From Eleginops maclovinus (taxonomy: Eukaryota; Chordata; Actinopteri; Perciformes; Eleginopidae): a stretch of DNA of 64,000 bases. The stretch spans positions 1 through 64,000 of the forward strand of contig NC_086368.1 of NCBI RefSeq assembly GCF_036324505.1, given 5' to 3'. Made by a program: the position numbers and the translations under genes. The notes beneath the pieces are model-generated. The model searched no databases and was not told the origin of the DNA. It saw only the letters and a program-made list of their open reading frames with translations. This document shows positions 46,701 to 57,900 of the stretch, in pieces. Positions within the stretch are counted from its first letter, which is position 1. The number at the start of each line of letters is the position of its first letter.

Positions 46701-46731
46701 CTTTGGACCGTTTTAACCTTAGGGGTGCCAT
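43709..46731 (-). CDS. hAT transposase, ZBED1/ZBED4-like, eight exons
   Basis: Exons (minus): 46470-46731, 45883-46096, 45215-45762, 44937-45081, 44591-44822, 44360-44497, 44170-44241, 43709-44062. All introns are GT-AG, and all phases fit to give an uninterrupted frame of 654 codons. Exon 1 holds a BED zinc finger (KVWLHFTL, CNHC, HKHLRTQH). Exon 3 holds the RNase H-like core with ITADGWTSFCQDHYLTVTLH (first acidic residue), AATVDNAANMDVA (second) and FPCFAHTLNLG. Exon 4 has VRTRWNSLY. Exon 8 has LPLLSGLAENYLCVQASSTP and SERVFSTAGD (third acidic residue, dimerisation domain). The final codons come from a CA repeat (THTHTHT), so the usual C-terminal tail is replaced. Start: first in-frame ATG before the BED finger. 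Activity is unknown. Confidence 0.88.
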
Positions 46732-46972
46732 TTCAGACTTGTAAAAAGTATCACGAGCGTCACCTGCATAACCAAGCAACTACGCCACGTCAAGCCGGGC
46801 TTACTGAATCATTCGTGTGTACCTTGCTGCGTAAATAACGTTACATAAACCGTGCGGTCTGGAATCTATAAGAGAATCGTTTAACGAGCTGCCAAACGGT
46901 TCCATGGAATTGAAACACAAGGAACCGGTTCTCAACAGGAACCGGTTCTCGATTCCCATCCCTAATCAATAC

Positions 46973-47300
46973 TCTCTCAACTCTCACACAAAATACTTAA
47001 AATACAACACAAAACAAGACGACTAGAGCCTTACACTAAACAAATAGACAAACAAACATCAACCAAATCTGTGCGTATCCTAAATCCAATCTCATATGCT
47101 TTTAGAATTTAGGAAATAATCTATATTTTTTCGAAAATCAATTAGTTCATTACAATTTTCAGTGATCACTTACTGTAGTGATGTTCAAAAGTAGGTCAAA
47201 TCCTGGTTCCTCAGAAATGGTTTGAGTTTACCACAGCTTCCTTACAGCTGCCTGACCAAGGGAATTTGACACTTCCAGGAAAAACAGCTCAGCAGCAGCG
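46973..47300. other. Gene-free stretch, possibly ERV-like leader
   Basis: AT-rich; no gene. In minus orientation it follows a primer-binding site and would be the 5' leader of the split ERV-like element. Confidence 0.35.
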
Positions 47301-47318
47301 ATCTCAGTGGGACCTCCA
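47301..47318 (-). promoter_or_regulatory. Primer-binding site complementary to tRNA-Gln
   Basis: The minus strand reads TGGAGGTCCCACTGAGAT, three bases after the LTR end (47322). It matches the complement of the vertebrate tRNA-Gln 3' end at 17 of 18 positions as I recall that tRNA. This marks the adjacent repeat as a 5' LTR in minus orientation. Confidence 0.65.
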
Positions 47319-47321
47319 AAA

Positions 47322-47711
47322 TGTCGTGGATCAGAGACTTTAACACTCACAACAATAATCAATAGAAACACGTTAAGACACGGACACAGACATGGATGAG
47401 GTTAAATATTATATTGTTACGTAACAAGCATAATACTGTGAAAACACCACGTTGCTTCCAGGAGTCAAACGCGTGGGGTCTCCCCCTGGCTTGGAAGAAT
47501 TGAACAGGTTATATACAGTGACCTTGGGAGGCGACAGGTCAGCTTTATTATCGGTTTACCTTTTAAGGCCTTTGTCTCAGAATATACAAGTCATACATGT
47601 CAAAGGTTTTGAGATATTGCAAACATATGGTGCGTATATTTACGCCACTCGCTTGAAACTTTCGGAATAACCTTGGTCTTATATAATTCGATACATTGAA
47701 CTTAGATTGCA
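47322..47711 (-). repeat. 390-bp LTR, 5' LTR of an ERV-like element
   Basis: About 90% similar by eye to 24422-24806 across its length, with flanks that do not match. Minus-strand ends are TGCAATC and CCACGACA. It is followed on the minus strand by the tRNA-Gln primer-binding site. No matching target duplication was found at the two outer ends. Confidence 0.65.
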
Positions 47712-48686
47712 GTGTGGAGCAAAGGCCTCGATCTTCTGTTTGTATCAGGTATTTCTACCCGCTGGTCCTTCCGGTCTCGTCTTCTCTTATTGGTTAGTAT
47801 CAACAGGGCGAGGCTTCGGCATACTGTCGTCATCTTCTTCTGTCTTCGTCTATTTGCTGACTTCGACGGAGGGGGGTCAGTGGCACTTTCTGCTTAGCCC
47901 TGTTATGAAGTCACCGTCGCAATCTGTTGATGTAGTCATGAAGCTTCTCCTTATGATATTTTATTATACAATTCTTCTGAGGTTTATTGGTTATTAAACA
48001 CATAATAATATTATTGCAGCGTCAATGAGTGAGAGTTAGAGGCGGTGTGTTTAGTGTGTAACTCCACGCGTCATTCTCCCTCTACTCATACTGTATATAT
48101 GATATACTATTAGCTACATGCTAACTGAGGCTAAAAACAATAACATCCGGTACGACCGGAATTAAAAGTCTGGTCCGTCGAGAAACAATGACTTCACCCA
48201 ACTTCACACAGGAGCTTTTTCAACTCTGCACAAATACATCATAACCATGTACAATCAACACTAAATCTGTCATTCAATTTGACCACAGTAGGCTCGGTAG
48301 TGAAACATTCCAATTTACTCTTTTAATTTTTTATTTTGCCACCATCACAAAGGAAAAACTGTCAACCAGAGATCATAAAATAGCAATATATAGTGACGCT
48401 TAGCCCGGACGAACGGACAAGCCCCGCCTACCTAGGCATAGTATAAAAATGCCCACTCCCCACTCGTCCCACTCCAAAGAAAAGGTCAGGGACAAAGAAA
48501 AACGCATTTTAGTAGTTTAATTAACGTTTCTGATGTGACATGGTCAACAGTTTTTATGGTACAGTGTTCGTTTTGATGCTGATGAATCCTCTCACTTGGC
48601 TGGCCTCAGTGAACCACAAAGCAAAAAGTAATGCTTATAAATCATATAACCAGGCTTACTGTCCTTATGTCTTTATCTTTCTTCAG
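47712..48686 (+). other. lrfn-like intron end with splice acceptor
   Basis: No gene recognised in 47712-48540. The final bases, CTTTATCTTTCTTCAG, form the acceptor of the exon at 48687. Confidence 0.6.
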
Positions 48687-49112
48687 TTCCTTGGCGGTAC
48701 CATGATCATAATCATTGGAGGCATCATCGTGGCTTCTGTCCTTGTCTTTATCTTCATCCTCCTAATGAAGTACAAGCTGCACAGTAACCACTACAAACAG
48801 AAAGCAACTGCACGGCATGCCAACGTTTGCTCCCAGACCAATGGAGGGGGAGCCAACACACTCACTGTTCCCCCATCCTTCTCCTCTGCAGGGCAGGGTA
48901 AGCGGAGGGAAAGGAGGGAGATAAATGTGACTTCTCTTTCTTTTTCATCTGCTTCTAATAATCTGCCTCCACCTGGTTGTCTCCTAGGTGGAGGTGATGG
49001 TAAAAACTCCCAACCTTCATCATCAACGGAAGGAATGGGAGGAGTATCCATTCGAGGGACAACTGTAGTGGACTTAAATCCCTCCCATGACGAAGATGCC
49101 ATCTCTCAATAA
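48687..49112 (+). CDS. lrfn5: LRFN/SALM-family exon: transmembrane segment and cytoplasmic tail
   Basis: It joins in phase 0 to the exon at 22299-22482. It begins with the family motif [20 protein letters not shown] (juxtamembrane and transmembrane helix, residues 1-26), then basic [12 protein letters not shown], and a cytoplasmic tail with the conserved CSQTNG motif. The stop at 49110-49112 follows DEDAISQ. There is no C-terminal PDZ ligand of the S/T-x-V type, consistent with the LRFN3/LRFN5 side of the family. A possible 90-nt intron (48898-48987) lies inside the tail. The reading upstream of 48687 is intron. The protein would sit in the postsynaptic membrane and bind partners across the synapse. 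The LRR, Ig and first FNIII parts are outside the window. Confidence 0.88.
   Translation, partial: FLGGTMIIIIGGIIVASVLVFIFILLMKYKLHSNHYKQKATARHANVCSQTNGGGANTLTVPPSFSSAGQGKRRERREINVTSLSFSSASNNLPPPGCLLGGGDGKNSQPSSSTEGMGGVSIRGTTVVDLNPSHDEDAISQ
48898..48987 (+). other. Candidate 90-nt in-frame intron (exitron) in lrfn-like tail
   Basis: The donor GGCAGG/GTAAGC and acceptor TTGTCTCCTAG/GTGGAGG enclose 90 bases with a strong pyrimidine tract. Because 90 is a multiple of three and no stop occurs, both spliced and retained forms stay open. Splicing would join GQG to GGDGKN. Confidence 0.5.
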
Positions 49113-49507
49113 CATATAAGAAACTGTTAATCAAACTTTCAACTCACCAATCATTAAGCCCAAACCAATACTCCAACTTCCTCCCTTTTATAAACTATTT
49201 GTTAATGGTGCCTGGAATCTATTCTACTTCACACTGAGGAGCGGCTCCTGTCTTTGGTAAGTAGCTGTGAAGTCAATTTGCAAAAGGTCTGAATTCATTC
49301 TTTGTCAAACTGTAATAATGCTTAAATGCTTGTATTATGAATTAAGTTTGGATCAATTGATGCTGTGTTAACTTTGTTGCTGCTCCTCCAACACTCAAAA
49401 TAATGCAATCATTATTATGCATAAATAGGGCAGCAACAATATTGTTAATACACCAAGATATTGATGGACATAAAAAAGGGTAACCTCAGCAGCATTTTAA
49501 ATATTAA
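49113..49507 (+). other. Probable lrfn-like 3' UTR
   Basis: Follows the stop codon; no coding or repeat structure until the Tc1 terminus. No canonical AATAAA was seen before the Tc1 element, so the true mRNA end may be further on. Confidence 0.4.
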
Positions 49508-51109
49508 CAGTGGGGCAAAAAAGTATTTAGTCAGCCACCAATTGTGCAAGTTCTCCCATTTAAAAAGATGAGAGAGGCCTGTAATTGTTATCATAGGTAT
49601 ACCTCAACTATGAGAGACAGAATGAGAAAAAAAATCCAGAAAATCACATTGTCTGATTTTTAATTAATTAATTGGTAAATTCCTCGGTAAAAGAAGTATT
49701 TGGTCACCTACAAACAAGCAAGATTTCTGGCTCTCACAGACCTGTAACTTCTTCTTAAAGAGGCTCCTCTGTCCTCCACTCGTTACCTGTATTAATGGCA
49801 CCTTTTTGAACTCGCTATCAGTATAAAAGACACCTGTCCACCACCTCAAACAGTCATACTCCAAACTCCACTATGGCCAAGACCAAAGAGCTGTCAAAGG
49901 AGACCAGAGACAAAATTGTAGACCTGCTCCAGGCTGGGAAAACTGAATCTGCAATAGGTAAGCAGCTTGGTGTGAAGAAATCAACTGTGGGAGCAATTAT
50001 TAGAAAATGGAAGACATACAAGACCACTGCTAATCTCCCTCCATCTGGGGCTCCACGCAAGATCTCACCCCGTGGGTCAAAATGATCACAAGAACGGTGA
50101 GCAAAAATCCCAGAATCACACGGGGGGACCTAGTGAATGACCTGCAGAGAGCTGGGACCAAAGTAACAGAGGCTACCATCAGTAATACACTACGCCGCCA
50201 GGGACTTAATCCTGCAGTTCCAGACGTGTCCCCTGCTTAAGCCAGTACATGTCCAGGCCCGTCTGAAGTTTGCTAGAGGGCATTTGGATGATCCAGAAGA
50301 GGATTGGGAGAATGTCATATGGTCAGATGAAACCAAAATAGAACTTTTTGGTAAAAACTCAACTCGTCGTGTTTGGAGGAGAAAGAATGCAGAGTTGCAT
50401 CCAAAGAACACCATACCTACTGTGAAGCATGGGGGTGGAAACATCATGCTTTGGGGCTGTTTTTCTGCAAAGGGACCAGGACGACTGATCCGTGTAAAGG
50501 AAAGAATGAATGGGGCCATGTATCGTGAGATTTTGAGTGAAAACCTCCTTCCATCAGCAAGGGCACTGAAGATGAAGCGTGGCTGGGTCTTTCAGCATGA
50601 CAATGATCCCAAACACACCGCCAGGGCAACGAAGGAGTGGCTTCGTAAGAAGCATTTCAAGGTCTTGGAGTGGCCTAGCCAGTCTCCAGATCTCAACCCC
50701 ATAGAAAATCTTTGGAGGGAGTTGAAAGTCCGTGTTGCCCAGCGACAGCCCCAAAACATCACTGCTTTAGAGGAGATCTGCATGGAGGAATGGGCCAAAA
50801 TACCAGCAACAGTGTGTGGAAACCTTGTGAAGACTTACAGAAAACGTTTGACCTCTGTCATTGCCAACAAAGTGTATATAACAAAGTATTGAGATGAACT
50901 TTTGTTATTGACCAAATACTTATTTTCCACAATCATTTGAAAATAAATTCTTTAAAAATCCTACAATGTGATTTTCTGGATTTCTTTTTCTCATTCCTGT
51001 CTCTCATAGTTGAGGTATACCTATGATAAAAATTACAGGCCTCTCTCATCTTTTTAAATGGGAGAACTTGCACAATTGGTGGCTGACTAAATACTTTTTT
51101 GCCCCACTG
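49508..51109 (+). mobile_element. Tc1-like transposon with about 150-bp inverted repeats
   Basis: The left (49508-49660) and right (50957-51109) ends are near-identical inverted repeats starting CAGTGGGGCAAAAAAGTATT. TA follows the right end (51110-51111); at the left the TA is followed by one extra A. It encloses a Tc1 transposase frame with two single-base lesions. It lies just downstream of the lrfn-like stop, possibly in the 3' UTR. Confidence 0.93.
49873..50892 (+). pseudogene. Tc1-family transposase with two compensating frameshifts
   Basis: The first part (49873-50085) has [20 protein letters not shown] and [18 protein letters not shown], the paired helix-turn-helix DNA-binding domain. 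After an indel near 50080 the frame shifts (TRTVSKNPRITRGDLVNDLQ). It shifts back near 50225, where one C seems lost in a C-run. The DDE domain is intact in 50284-50892: [16 protein letters not shown] (first D), [35 protein letters not shown] (second D) and [18 protein letters not shown] (third acidic residue, E). The C-terminus ITKY is normal. It is recently dead. Confidence 0.88.
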
Positions 51110-51163
51110 TATATATTTTTTATAAAGTTATTTTCTGTCATTTCTGATTCCAAATGGTTAGGA

Positions 51164-51438
51164 TGCTGGATTGTATCAAACAATCATATTGACAGCTAAT
51201 GTCCTCCAGTCTTCCAAAAACGATTTAATGATAACTATTGTGTTTTGAAACTGATGCGGAACCCTGTCAAACCTGTGTTTATTTAACTCTTTAAAAGGAC
51301 TTTACAAGAAACAAAATATTGCTTCACGTTCAGTGTGAACACACCAAATTAGGTTTCCGACTGCTGGATTGTATCAAACAATCATATTGACAGCTAATGT
51401 CCTCCAGTCTTCCAAAAACGATTTAATGATAACTATTG
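51164..51438. repeat. 77-bp perfect direct repeats
   Basis: 51164-51240 and 51362-51438 are identical (start TGCTGGATTGTATCAAACAA, end TGATAACTATTG), separated by 121 bases of different sequence. No gene lies in or between them. Confidence 0.9.
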
Positions 51439-51647
51439 CATGTTCAGGGGTTGTATTCTCAGTCACAGGTGTGAATAGGAACTTAGTAAATTCCCTTCTT
51501 CTTCTCTGCCATTCATCCTGACCTAACTATTTCATTTTTAACTGGAATTTGAAAGTTAAATAAGTTGTAGACTGTTTTGTCAGTTTTCTTAATCTTAGCC
51601 TTTTATTATTGTCATGATACTGTGTGGTGACCGTGGCCCTGGGGAGA

Positions 51648-52090
51648 AATTCAAGATTCAAGGGATTTTATTATCGTATGGAGAGTAGCTACAGTGTAGT
51701 TATGGCAATGAAACTCTTAAATCCAGTGCTCCCCCAACAATGTAACATATTCTATATAGGACATAAGATAATATAAAAATAGTGCTAAAGAAACAGAGTA
51801 CATTTTAATAAAATAGTGCAGGTTATGTTGCTACCCAGTGCACAAGTAGTGCGGATGGAGTAAACTATAAACATGTCAGAAAAAATAAATAAATAAGTAA
51901 GCCAAATTATGCAGGGAATGTTGAAAGTGACCAAGGAAATGCAGGCTTCTATGTACATGTATATAGAATCAAATGTTTAAAAAACGAATGTAAGGTTAAA
52001 TATTGTACAGTGAAATACAATTAAATACTGTCGAAGTGATAACTACTAAGATAATACATTAAATAAATTATAAGACCAGATGATTCGTTT
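51648..52090 (-). repeat. LINE 3' UTR fragment
   Basis: It begins ATTCAAGATTCAAGGGATTT on the plus strand, the reverse of the short tandem tail of CR1/L2-like LINEs. An AT-rich 3' UTR-like stretch follows. No reverse transcriptase is attached. Confidence 0.5.
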
Positions 52091-54982
52091 GGGTATTGGA
52101 GGCAATTAACAGGGCTGACCCAGACAGCAAACGGGAACTGGAGCCGATCTGGGCCAAATCTTGGATAATATTTGGTGCAGATCCGCTAAACGGGTCTGGG
52201 CCGGTCTCTTTTATTCCAACGGCCCAATATCAGAACAGGTTGGAATTACGGATCAGGAACAGATCTAGGCCAGTACTGGCTATTAAGGACCTGTGGTATG
52301 GGTCTGGCCCAGATCCGCGATTCAAATTCAACATCTGGGGCTCATCTGGCCCTGGTCTGTAATTATTATTTAGGCTATCAGAAAATTAAGGCCAGTCATC
52401 AGTTTTCCCTTAATGGGACAGGCTAAAATGTATTAGCTGTAAACCTTTACCGCCTAAATCCAGAAAATCCCATTCATTACAATGGGAAAATCGACTTTGA
52501 AGCCAAATATATTAAATTGCCCAAGGGATATCACCGGATAACCTCCCAAATCTTATTGAGATGCCCCTTGACAACAAGAAACAGCATGAATACCATGTGC
52601 ACATGTTTTTTAAAAGTGTTAGTGGACTTAGATGTTATATAAGCATAAATACCATGTGCTGTTTTTTTGGAGTGTTCGCCGGGATTTTCAGCCACTCTTT
52701 GAAGCACTCAACCTCATCAAGGGAGGCGAGGGGGAAAGTGATCTCAGCCGGCATCTCCATAGGCTCAGCTGCAGCATTATTTCTTGCCATCATTACACTC
52801 ATCATCATAGATAACTGATTGATTTGCTGCTTGATGTTCTCCATGAGAGTCAGCATGTGGAGGTCAGCAGCTACAAAACCACCAAATTTAGAGACATATT
52901 AAGAATTTTAAATGTAGCAAAAGCAGACAATTACAAAGAAACCACTACATAATCAAATTGAAATCATGTTAAAGGATCGATAAACGTATTGTAACCACAC
53001 AACTGTCAATGTCAATTTATTTATAAAACACATTTAAAAAACAACCAACTGTTGACCAAAGTGTTATAAAAAATAAAAAGCAGAAAATCAAAACTTAAAG
53101 ATAATAATAGTAATAATAAAACAATAATAGTCTATGTAGGCAATGAGTTGTCATAAAGCAAAAAGGCAATATGAGAGACAGGATCAAAACAACTAGAAGA
53201 TAAAATAATGTGCAATTCAATGATTCACTTACGTGTACAGATGATTGGCTGCCTCCCCGAGCGCCCCATTGAGGCTGAGCATAAAAATCTCAGTGGCCAA
53301 GCCATCAAAGGACATCCCAGGAGGAGGTGGATGGCGTAGACATAGGTCTGTGAAGATCTGAGATGAACAGTTGTTAGGCGATTGGAACAACTGCTGAAGA
53401 GGGCTAGAGAATGAGGGGGGGGGGGGCTGAGTGGGTGAAGGGGCGAGTGCTGGAGGTGGAGAAAATGAGGGTGGGAGGGCTGGAGGTTGTGGTAGTGGAG
53501 GTTGGGCAAAGTAGGATCACCCTGGAGCTGGTTGGTTGCTGAACAATAAACATAAAACATAAGGGAAGTATTATAAGTGAGATATTCTAGTGACATTTGG
53601 TACAGAGGAGTTTAAAAAAACACCAATTTTATAGTTTAACAATTGATTTGCTCAAAACCCAAAAATCTGAAATGAACCTGGTTAATACCGGTTATATTTA
53701 CCATCGTGATGTAACTGGGGGTCCTGACGATTGAAAATGTGGTGATGGAGTTGGTGCCTTCTTGGCCACAGGCTCCCTGTCACTGTCCTCCATATCACCA
53801 TAATGGTGGCTATTTTTTAGGAGAGAGACACACTTCACTTGGACTGACACTTGCACTTTCACATTCTAGCACCTCTTACACTAACAGTTTGGACACTTTG
53901 CATTATGTCTTACAGTAGTATGTCTATGTATGTGACATAAAATCCTTGTGTCCTTGCATTATATCCACTGAAACGTGACAAATATCATAAACATGATTCT
54001 CTCTTACATAGGTTTATGTGGTCTTTTGCCTCGACCCCCTGCCTCCATTTCATCATTGGAATCTAGCTCCTATGTGTCACATGTCAGTGACTTGTTCATC
54101 CCTTGCCAGGCTGACGTGAAGTCACCTAAAATAACATTTACATAGGTAAATCACAGGCATTGATCTTGACTTGAGATATTATCAAAAATAGTCACTGTTG
54201 GCTATTGGGAGACACGGTACAAGATACCAAAAACAACTAGGTCATTCTAAAATGTATACCATAAGTCTTCAACAGTCTGACAGGATGCCTCGACCACTTA
54301 TGGCCTGGCACCCCGGCGAACTTCACTGCTTTATTTATTCTCTCATCACTGATGTAATTTCCAGAGAGTGAGGCCGTCTTTGCACCAGGATTGAGGCACC
54401 ACAGATATGGTCTTCTTGGTGTCAAAATATTGCACAACACAGAACATTCTTAAAGAGAGAAAGAAAACATAGCATTAGACATTTACAGTGTCTTTAAAAA
54501 GCACTCTCCAGCCCCCTGAAAATAATCAGGTTTCAAGTATGGATGGTGAATACTTTTCATAAGCACTGTATATTGCTGGTGTATCTGTCGTGTATGCATA
54601 TTTATAAACAAAATACATTTTATTGGTGGTATGGAAGTGTACTTACATGTCCATAAAAAATTGACCTAAAAAACGTAGAAGGATGATGCTAAAAAAGGGA
54701 GTAATAACCATGTACTGTATGTGCAACTGCACTCACTTTGGCATACATATTTTGTTCAGATAATTGAGAGACACTGTAGATATTCAGGAAGTCTGAATTG
54801 AATGGATATGTAAAGAAGGCTGACTTATCAAAAAACCTTCTATAAACTTAAGAAATATCCTCATGACACTCAACAATATTGCCAACCACACAAATGTCAC
54901 CAGCAATGTCAAATACATTGTCTCCTGTTGAGACTTTGATTGTCCACTGGTCAGAAACCATTTGGCTGTACTGCCCTTTAAC
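52091..54982 (-). pseudogene. 3' half of CACTA/EnSpm-like composite: DUF4806-type gene remnant and transposase C-terminus
   Basis: Minus-strand order: 54640-54974 continues the transposase-like protein interrupted by the hAT at 54983 (SDQWTIKVSTGDNVFDIAGD, FFTYPFNSDFLNIYSVSQLS). Next come exon-like pieces of a second gene: 54240-54450 (FCVVQYFDTKKTISVVPQSW, VKFAGVPGHKWSRHPVRLLK), 54010-54120 (ELDSNDEMEAGGRGKRP, followed by a GTAAG donor), 53700-53810 (DREPVAKKAPTPSPHFQ) and 52635-52856 (ITFPLASLDEVECFKEWLKI). This layout resembles fish proteins with a C-terminal DUF4806 domain. Stops and shifts interrupt most pieces. 53225-53600 is proline-rich with no clear motif. Function unknown. Confidence 0.45.
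52130..52365. repeat. Subterminal array of GGCCCAGATCYG-like motifs
   Basis: At least six copies in both orientations of a motif near GATCTGGGCC / GGCCCAGATCCG in about 230 bases. Such arrays are typical of CACTA/EnSpm subterminal regions and would mark the 3' end of the composite. No CACT terminus was identified. Confidence 0.5.
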
Positions 54983-57900
54983 CAGTGTATGAAATTCGGC
55001 CAAAATAGGAGCTAGACCACAGGGCTAGTAACTTTCAAAAGTTACTAGCCCTGGTGTAAAGTTACTAGACCAAGCAAATCAATGTATGTCGTAGGCACGC
55101 GCATCACGTTTTCACATCATACACCACAATTTTCATAATAATAATAATAAAAAAAGCGATTTGGCGGACTTTCAGCTCAGAAAAGATAAAATTGGACATT
55201 ATTGTTATTTTGTATTTGTGTTTTCAGCTATTTTTGGCATGATTGTATTATCAGTATACTTTAGGCTGGGATAAGTGACAGCGCTTTACATTTTCTTCAA
55301 AGAAAAAACACAGCAGATTACAAACAATAATTTATTAAAGTAGAACAACAGACTGAGAACAAGGGACATGAACAATATTAGCAGTGGATCAAACGATCAA
55401 CATCAGTTCATTTAGGCAAAATGGTAATACAAACCGTAATACTTGCTGTAATAGCAGTAGTAATTGGTCTACAACAGACTACCACAATCATTCCTCATCC
55501 TCACCAACAAGACCTCTATCTTCCATCTCACCATCGTCAGAATCTACATTATCCTCCATGTCTGTAAACCAGTCTGAGTCATCAGAGTTTATCTCCTTGG
55601 TTTCAGCTTCAACTACTGCACCCCCAGCAGCTTCAGCAACCATTTGAGCACCATCCACTCCGTCAACTCCATCAATTTCTTCCTGCACTTGTTTGGCTCC
55701 CTCCAAAGCTGCCATTCTGCCTTTCTTTCTTCCCTCCATGAAGTTGGGTCTGCGATTGTGGTTTTGATTCCACTGGTGAATGGCAGATGATGGATCAAAA
55801 TCCTTTGTAGGTTCTGAGTGCAGCTGAATTGTCATGAGCATTGTCATGGTGGTAGCCTTCAGTCTATTCCTGTACTGGGACTTGGTAATCTTCATTTGAG
55901 AGAATCCTCTCTCACACTCAGAGGTGGCGGCAGGGAGTGATAAGACCAGATCAATTACATGCAGGATATTTGGAAACGTGCTCTTGTAAAGCTCAAACAC
56001 AGATGGCCAGGACATGGAGTGAATCTTGTTCCCCTGGTTTTCGTACAATGCTTGTTTGAGGGAGGTCCACTCTGCTTCGATTGCACTTACATCTACTCCA
56101 ACATTGTCGAAGTGCTCCCTGTAGTGGTCGATAATCACTCCAATGAAGTCATCCCCAAAATCATCTTCATGCTCCTGAGGCCATGACTGCATGTCCGCTA
56201 TTTTTGTAGCTTTGAGGACTTCACCTCCCATGTCACTGAATCTCCGGGCTAGTGAACCAACCAATGCCTCAACAACCTTCTCAATCTGGCCTGAAGAGTG
56301 GTCTACCCCTGTTAGGGTCTGACCTTCAAAGGAGTTACAGTCTCCCTGCTGGAGTTTCCGCTGCTCAGGTCCTGCCCTGAAATAGTGAAACCAGCACCAA
56401 AACCATCACCACCAAAAATAAAGGCATAAAACAGTTGTGATTTACAAAAGAACCAGCAATAGCAAAGAGCATTTACGTAAATAAGCAAGTGGTTAAACAA
56501 CTAATTAGAGCAGGAAATGACTTCATGATTTAATGAGCAATGTATCAATATTACCGGTCCTTGAATTTGTTGATGTAGGTCATTGTGGCCTTCAGTGCTT
56601 CATGTACATGATAGGTACAAACTTCTCTCTGCTGCAGCGTCTTCGACAGTTTGGAGAGAACGGCCAGAATGTCACTTAGGAAGTGGGCAAAAGTCATGGC
56701 ATCTTTGGAGCGCAGCGTTTTCAGGAGACCTTTTGCCTTTGCTTGCATACCACTAGCTGTCCTGGTGGTGGCAACCTGCAATTCATTTAATATTTTTTTT
56801 AATTTCAATTTACAAAAATGTATTTCAATATGTTGCCACAGTGGATATCAGATGATATCATTCATGCAACAGAAAATTCATCGGGCTGTTAATAACATGT
56901 TATTATTATCAAATGTCTTACTTGACTGAGATGAAGAACAATTGCACGGTAACCACGCAACATGTTTTGCAGTGCTGTGTGGGTATGGCTAACCCAGCGC
57001 GTTCCTCCAACTCGGACAGGCCAGATCTTGGAGATGTTGGTGGTACTGAAAGCTGCCTTCAAACCAGCGGCCTGTTTAGGGATCCTGTAAAGCTTGTACA
57101 GAGCATCCAGGAGGACATAGACTTTGATGAACAAAGAGGCTTGTTTCATGGCTTCTTTGAAGGCCAATTCCACCCTATGGGCCATGCACTGCACCATCAG
57201 TATGTCTCCACTGATTCTTTCCCGCATGAGAGCGATCACCCCAGCCTTTTTCCCGGTGTTGACAGCCGCCCCATCGCCAGCAAATCCCACAATCTTCTTC
57301 ATCATTTCTTCCTTTGGGATCCCCGGGAGCTTTACAGCTTGCATTATAGCATCATAGATGCCATTGGCATCTGGTTTGTCACACTGTGCAAGTCCAAGGA
57401 AATTGCAGTGAGTCTTGCCATCCACTGCAAAGTGCAAGTAAACAATCTCTTGTTCAGTGGCAGAGACATCTGTTGATCCGTCGGACATTATTGTGATAAA
57501 CTTAGCACTCTTTACCTTGTCTTCAATTGCTAGACGGGTGATTTCGGCTATAGCAACCAAAAACTCCTTACAGCTCTTTTCATTTCTGTAGGTGCTGCCG
57601 AGATCCAGGCCCTTCTTCTCATCCATCTCACACATCCATTTGAAATCAGAAACTGGTCTGCAGTGCATGGCAAGGGCGTGGGCATTTATGAAGAGTATCT
57701 TGAGCTTCTGAAATACTTTAGTATTCAAAGTCTCAATGGTCTTCTCGGCTATGCTCTCACCTTTCTTCTTATTCCTGGCCTCATACTTCTCCTGGGCTTC
57801 CTTGTGGCCGTCAGATCGTTGGTGACAGACTAAAGTGTCATGCTTCAGGTTTTGACACCCTTTGACAAAGGAACCTTGACTTCGCTTTCTGAAGATATCC

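Larger units (their letters stand above)
43233..46964 (-). mobile_element. Structurally complete hAT (Ac-like) transposon
   Basis: Inverted termini TAGGGATGGGAAT (43233-43245) and ATTCCCATCCCTA (46952-46964) are flanked by a perfect 8-bp target duplication, ATCAATAC (43225-43232 and 46965-46972). Subterminal ATCGATTC/GGAATCG-type motifs are repeated at the left end and AACCGGTTC motifs at the right. It contains one multi-exon transposase gene on the minus strand and a large GT repeat near the left end. It is inserted in the lrfn-like intron, antisense to the gene. Length is 3732 bp. Confidence 0.95.
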
